Below, in pieces: positions 4,367-6,749 of a stretch of DNA of 6,749 nt. Each line of letters starts with the position of its first letter. Within the stretch, counting starts at the first letter, position 1. The notes beneath the pieces are model-generated. The model had not been told where the DNA came from and ran no database searches. It worked only from the letters and a program-made list of their open reading frames with translations. Location: NCBI GenBank assembly GCA_030616835.1, contig JAUWWP010000147.1:1-6749 (forward strand). The letters run 5' to 3'. Origin of the DNA: Deltaproteobacteria bacterium. GTDB lineage: Bacteria > Desulfobacterota > G020345765. A program made the translations under genes and the position numbers.

Positions 4367-5929
4367 ATGAACAGGATTGAAGGTTTTAAAATTTTAATTG
4401 CTGACCCCGATCAGGTCTCGGTTGTGCTACTGAAGGATGCTCTGCGAGCCAAGGGTTATAAAGTCCTGAATGCCCTCGATGGAGTAAAAGCCCTGGGGCA
4501 GGCTATAATCGAGCAACCGGATCTGATTCTGGCAGATATAGCCCTTCCTATCATTAATACCAAAAAACTGAAGCAGATCATCCGCGCCAACCCCCGCACC
4601 AAAAGTATCCCGATAATTTTTATGTTCTCTCAATCTGTAGAGCCTCGGGGTTTCCAGGGCTATCAGAACCGATTTCTTTCGAAACCACTAGACCTGGAGA
4701 AAGCGGTCTCTTTGGTTGAATCTCACTTCCGTAAGCTAAGAAGGGTTCAGGAGGTCACCCGGGTGGATAAAGAGATCGAGGGCGATCTATCTCAGATTCC
4801 CCTGGTGGATTTCCTTCAGATTTTATCCATGAATAAGAAGGATGGGACAATAACTATCTCCCGGAATGGGCAGAAAGGCTTTATCTACCTCCAGGATGGA
4901 AGGATAATCAATGCTATCATCGACAAAATAGAGGGGGTAAAGGCCCTATTCCGCCTATTTTTCTGGGGAGAGGGGAAGTTGGAATTTGTTCCTCAACGTC
5001 CTGCCTCTCCGGTAAGGATTCAGAGCCCCACTGATAATCTGCTGATGGAGGGGATGCGCCAGTTAGATGAGTGGGAAAAGCTAAAGGGAGAGTTTCCTGA
5101 TGCCAATTCCCTGCTGAAGCTCAAAGTGGATGTATCTCAGCTTCCCAAAGGCCTGCGTGCGATTACCCAGGAGGTCTTTCTCCTCCTGGAGTTTTATTCC
5201 AGGGTGAAAGACATAGTTGATAACTGCTCCTTCCCTGATTACGAGGTTTACCAAACCCTTCAAAACCTACTTAATAATGGGATTATCGAGGAGGTGAAGA
5301 AAGCCGGCAAAGAGAAAAAGGTAGCAGAGAAGGCCTTGCTTTCCCCGGAGTTAGTTCTTAGGATTAAAGAGGAACTTTCTACTGTTAGGAGGCTAAAGCT
5401 TTCCAGGGAATTTGGCAAGATAGTTGTTCTTCCCTCAAGCCTGGAGAATACTAAATTTCTGGTTAACGCCTGTAGCACCATTCCCGGATTTAGCATCAAT
5501 CGGGATCTAATCTCTGATTATCGCTCGAAGACTCGGAACACTCAAGCCTATCAAATCGGAAATCTGGGTAGTATTCGTTTGAGTGAGAATGTTGAGCTGG
5601 GAATTTTTGCTCTGCCCCTTACTGACAGATGTAAGCCTATGTGGAGGTCTTTCTCCCACAGGATGCTGGGAGGGGTCCTATTGTTCGATAAGAGCTCGAA
5701 GAAAAGCCTTCCTGAGTTAAAAAAGGCAAGTGCTTATTTTCAGGAGAAATTACAGAAACCCCTGTGCTATATCTTAGTAACCAATGATGGGATGAGTAAG
5801 ACCCAACTTAACCAGATCAAAAAGACCTTCCGGGTGAGAAAAGAATCTCTTATTTTTTACCTTTCCCGAAAGCATCCGGAGAAGATCTCCTCCGTCTTTA
5901 CTGCCCTTCTGAAGATGGCACTGGAGTAA
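4367..5929 (+). CDS. Response regulator: REC + PATAN/DUF4388 + degenerate MglA/Ras-like GTPase domain
   Basis: The 520-residue protein starts with a receiver domain (about 6-122): D13 and D15 at the end of strand 1, phosphoacceptor D57 in LILADIALP, S88 and K106 in FLSKPLD, so phosphorylation looks possible. Residues about 136-235 form a PATAN/DUF4388 domain (EGDLSQIPLVDFLQIL, GTITISRNGQKGFIYLQDGRI, LFRLFFWGEGKLEF), an adaptor type common in gliding, twitching and other regulatory proteins. A helical winged-helix-like stretch follows (about 262-310). Residues about 349-520 align by pattern with small GTPases of the MglA/Srp group (GKIVVLP, IRLSENVELGIFALP, MLGGVLLFDKSS, KPLCYILVTND), but the P-loop Gly-Lys-Ser/Thr is absent (PSSLENTKF), the switch II DTPG-like motif is ALPLTD, and NKxD is reduced to NDGM. 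It is probably a pseudo-GTPase used for protein contacts. No DNA-binding domain is evident. The start has no visible Shine-Dalgarno, but an in-frame TAA at 4343-4345 limits alternatives. No histidine kinase gene is in the window. Confidence 0.87.
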   Translation: MNRIEGFKILIADPDQVSVVLLKDALRAKGYKVLNALDGVKALGQAIIEQPDLILADIALPIINTKKLKQIIRANPRTKSIPIIFMFSQSVEPRGFQGYQNRFLSKPLDLEKAVSLVESHFRKLRRVQEVTRVDKEIEGDLSQIPLVDFLQILSMNKKDGTITISRNGQKGFIYLQDGRIINAIIDKIEGVKALFRLFFWGEGKLEFVPQRPASPVRIQSPTDNLLMEGMRQLDEWEKLKGEFPDANSLLKLKVDVSQLPKGLRAITQEVFLLLEFYSRVKDIVDNCSFPDYEVYQTLQNLLNNGIIEEVKKAGKEKKVAEKALLSPELVLRIKEELSTVRRLKLSREFGKIVVLPSSLENTKFLVNACSTIPGFSINRDLISDYRSKTRNTQAYQIGNLGSIRLSENVELGIFALPLTDRCKPMWRSFSHRMLGGVLLFDKSSKKSLPELKKASAYFQEKLQKPLCYILVTNDGMSKTQLNQIKKTFRVRKESLIFYLSRKHPEKISSVFTALLKMALE

Positions 5930-5938
5930 ATTATATCA

Positions 5939-5988
5939 GGGAATAGCAGGGAGTAGCAAGGAATAGCAGGGAGTAGCAGGGGATGGTA
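5939..5988 (+). repeat. 10-bp tandem repeat array, consensus RGGARTAGCA
   Basis: Five contiguous decamers start 10 bases after the stop codon: GGGAATAGCA, GGGAGTAGCA, AGGAATAGCA, GGGAGTAGCA and a degenerate GGGGATGGTA. AATAGCA and AGTAGCA units alternate, as if a 20-bp dimer had been duplicated. One unit plus flank also occurs at 2695-2711. Confidence 0.9.
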
Positions 5989-5989
5989 G

Positions 5990-6004
5990 TCCGCCTGAGG
6001 CGGA
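5990..6004. repeat. Short perfect hairpin (TCCGCC-TGA-GGCGGA)
   Basis: A 6-bp GC-rich stem with a TGA loop directly follows the decamer array. No T-tract follows, so it is not a standard terminator. It appears to be one component of a mosaic of small palindromes filling the gap before the PHP gene. Confidence 0.7.
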
Positions 6005-6006
6005 TC

Positions 6007-6026
6007 GGGTTCAATAAATTGAACCC
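6007..6026. repeat. Perfect 9-bp inverted repeat (GGGTTCAAT-AA-ATTGAACCC)
   Basis: The arms 6007-6015 and 6018-6026 are exact reverse complements around AA. It begins two bases after the preceding hairpin. It could also be an operator by symmetry, but its repeat-rich setting favours a dispersed palindromic repeat. The gap 5930-6099 contains no ORF I would call a gene. Confidence 0.7.
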
Positions 6027-6031
6027 CTACA

Positions 6032-6061
6032 TTAACGCATTATTTGGGTTCAGATTATAAA
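6032..6061 (+). promoter_or_regulatory. Tentative promoter for the PHP gene
   Basis: TTAACG (6032-6037, 4 of 6 to TTGACA) and TATAAA (6056-6061, 5 of 6 to TATAAT) are separated by 18 bases. A start near 6068 would place most of the heptamer array in a short leader. This is a weak call in AT-rich repeat DNA. Confidence 0.3.
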
Positions 6062-6095
6062 TCTACTATCTACAATCTGCAATCTAAAATCTATT
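6061..6095 (+). repeat. 7-bp tandem repeat (ATCTRMA) directly upstream of the PHP gene
   Basis: Five consecutive heptamers read ATCTACT, ATCTACA, ATCTGCA, ATCTAAA and ATCTATT. The array ends four bases before the ATG at 6100 and occupies the position where a Shine-Dalgarno would be expected; none is visible. Confidence 0.85.
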
Positions 6096-6099
6096 TATT

Positions 6100-6741
6100 A
6101 TGATTGATCTTCATACGCACAGTATCTTCAGTGATGGAGAGCTTATTCCCTCAGAGCTAATACGCAGGGCTGAAGTTAAGGGGCTGACCGCGATTGCCCT
6201 TACCGATCACGCCGATATTTCCAATTTAGATCTTATAATTCCCCGGATAGTAAAGGCCTGCCAGGAGGTTAAAAAGCACTGGAAGATCCGGGCAATTCCC
6301 GGGATTGAGCTGACTCATATTCCTTTGGAGTCAATTCCTTCCTTGACCAGGGAGGCCAGGAAATTGGGGGCTAAGCTAATCCTGGTTCACGGGGAAACCA
6401 TTGTCGAGCCGGTTCCTCCGGGCACCAATCGGGCCGCCATTGAGGCTAAAGTAGACATTCTTGCTCATCCCGGATTAATCCTGGATGAGGATGTAGAATT
6501 AGCAAGGAAGAATTCCGTATGCCTGGAGATTTCTGCCCGAAAAGGACACTCTCTGACCAATGGCCATGTAGCTTCACTGGCTAAAAAGTTTGGAGCCAGA
6601 TTGGTTCTTAACACCGATTCTCACTCGGCGACAGATCTAATAACTCGGGAGGAGGCAAGTAGAGTAGCCTGGGGAGCAGGATTGACCGAAGAGGATTTTA
6701 CTCAGATGCAGCTCAATGCCGAGGAACTGATAGGAGAATAA
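6100..6741 (+). CDS. PHP-domain metallophosphoesterase (histidinol-phosphatase-like family)
   Basis: The 213-residue protein is a single, complete PHP domain. Metal-ligand motifs appear in order: HTHSIFSDG (H5, H7, D12), LTDHAD (H37), IPGIEL followed by TH (E70, H73), VHGE (H97), AHPG (H123) and NTDSHS (D173, H175). PHP enzymes use a di- or trinuclear metal site to hydrolyse phosphoesters. Automated annotation often calls stand-alone members histidinol phosphatase, but no histidine-biosynthesis gene is visible here, so the substrate is open. The size is shorter than typical HisK-type histidinol phosphatases, and the polymerase domains of DNA polymerase X or III are absent. The ATG lies next to a heptamer repeat with no Shine-Dalgarno. 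The stop overlaps the next gene's start as TAATG, implying translational coupling with the gene that leaves the window. Confidence 0.9.
   Translation: MIDLHTHSIFSDGELIPSELIRRAEVKGLTAIALTDHADISNLDLIIPRIVKACQEVKKHWKIRAIPGIELTHIPLESIPSLTREARKLGAKLILVHGETIVEPVPPGTNRAAIEAKVDILAHPGLILDEDVELARKNSVCLEISARKGHSLTNGHVASLAKKFGARLVLNTDSHSATDLITREEASRVAWGAGLTEEDFTQMQLNAEELIGE
6732..6736 (+). promoter_or_regulatory. Shine-Dalgarno for the downstream gene
   Basis: AGGAG lies within the last codons of the PHP gene, 4 bases before the ATG at 6741. It supports a real translation start at the window edge. Confidence 0.6.
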
Positions 6742-6749
6742 TGACCAAA
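6741..6749 (+). CDS. Start of a downstream gene (3' truncated)
   Basis: ATG ACC AAA begins on the last base of the PHP gene's TAA (TAATG overlap) with AGGAG just upstream. Only three codons (MTK) are visible, so nothing can be said about the product beyond its likely co-transcription with the PHP gene. Confidence 0.6.

Noticed and set aside
5939..5988. CRISPR array
   Set aside because: The units are 10 bp with no spacers, and no cas genes are present in the window.
6100..6741. PHP protein as part of DNA polymerase X or DNA polymerase III
   Set aside because: The ORF is a stand-alone 213-residue PHP domain, with no polymerase domain on either side inside the window.

Overview
The window reads as chromosomal DNA from a bacterium, probably an uncultivated lineage with moderate GC. 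The housekeeping genes (miaB, a bifunctional-nuclease/DUF151 gene) are clearly bacterial, but nothing seen here fixes a phylum. The gaps between genes are crowded with short palindromes and tandem repeats of 7 and 10 bp, and one such repeat has entered the miaB coding sequence. All recognised genes lie on the + strand.

Layout. (a) Bases 1-203 hold the 3' end of an unrecognised gene. (b) Bases 204-424 hold a perfect 46-bp palindrome, a textbook intrinsic terminator and a strong sigma70-type promoter whose predicted start point falls almost on the miaB start codon. (c) Bases 425-2724 are a compact run: miaB (tRNA methylthiotransferase), a DUF151 bifunctional-nuclease protein and a VanZ-like membrane protein, with 10 bp between the first two and a 26-bp overlap between the last two. 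(d) Bases 2799-5929 are two consecutive signalling genes. The first encodes a GAF domain, a GGDEF domain that has lost its active site but kept an RxxD I-site, and a probable DICT-like domain. The second encodes an intact receiver (REC), a PATAN/DUF4388 domain, a helical linker and a C-terminal domain that looks like an MglA/Ras-type GTPase fold without its nucleotide-binding motifs. (e) Bases 5930-6099 are a repeat-filled gap. (f) Bases 6100-6741 encode a PHP-family metallophosphoesterase, whose stop codon overlaps the ATG of a further gene that runs off the window.

The most interesting part is the signalling pair. The parts that would make or hydrolyse nucleotides appear lost, while the parts that sense (GAF, DICT-like, receiver phosphorylation site, c-di-GMP I-site) are kept. 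My inference is a ligand-sensing and scaffold module, possibly a c-di-GMP receptor working with a phosphorylation-controlled adaptor. The second theme is the repeat load, including two hairpins in different gaps that share nearly the same 16-base core and repeats that form the end of one ORF and an internal loop of another.
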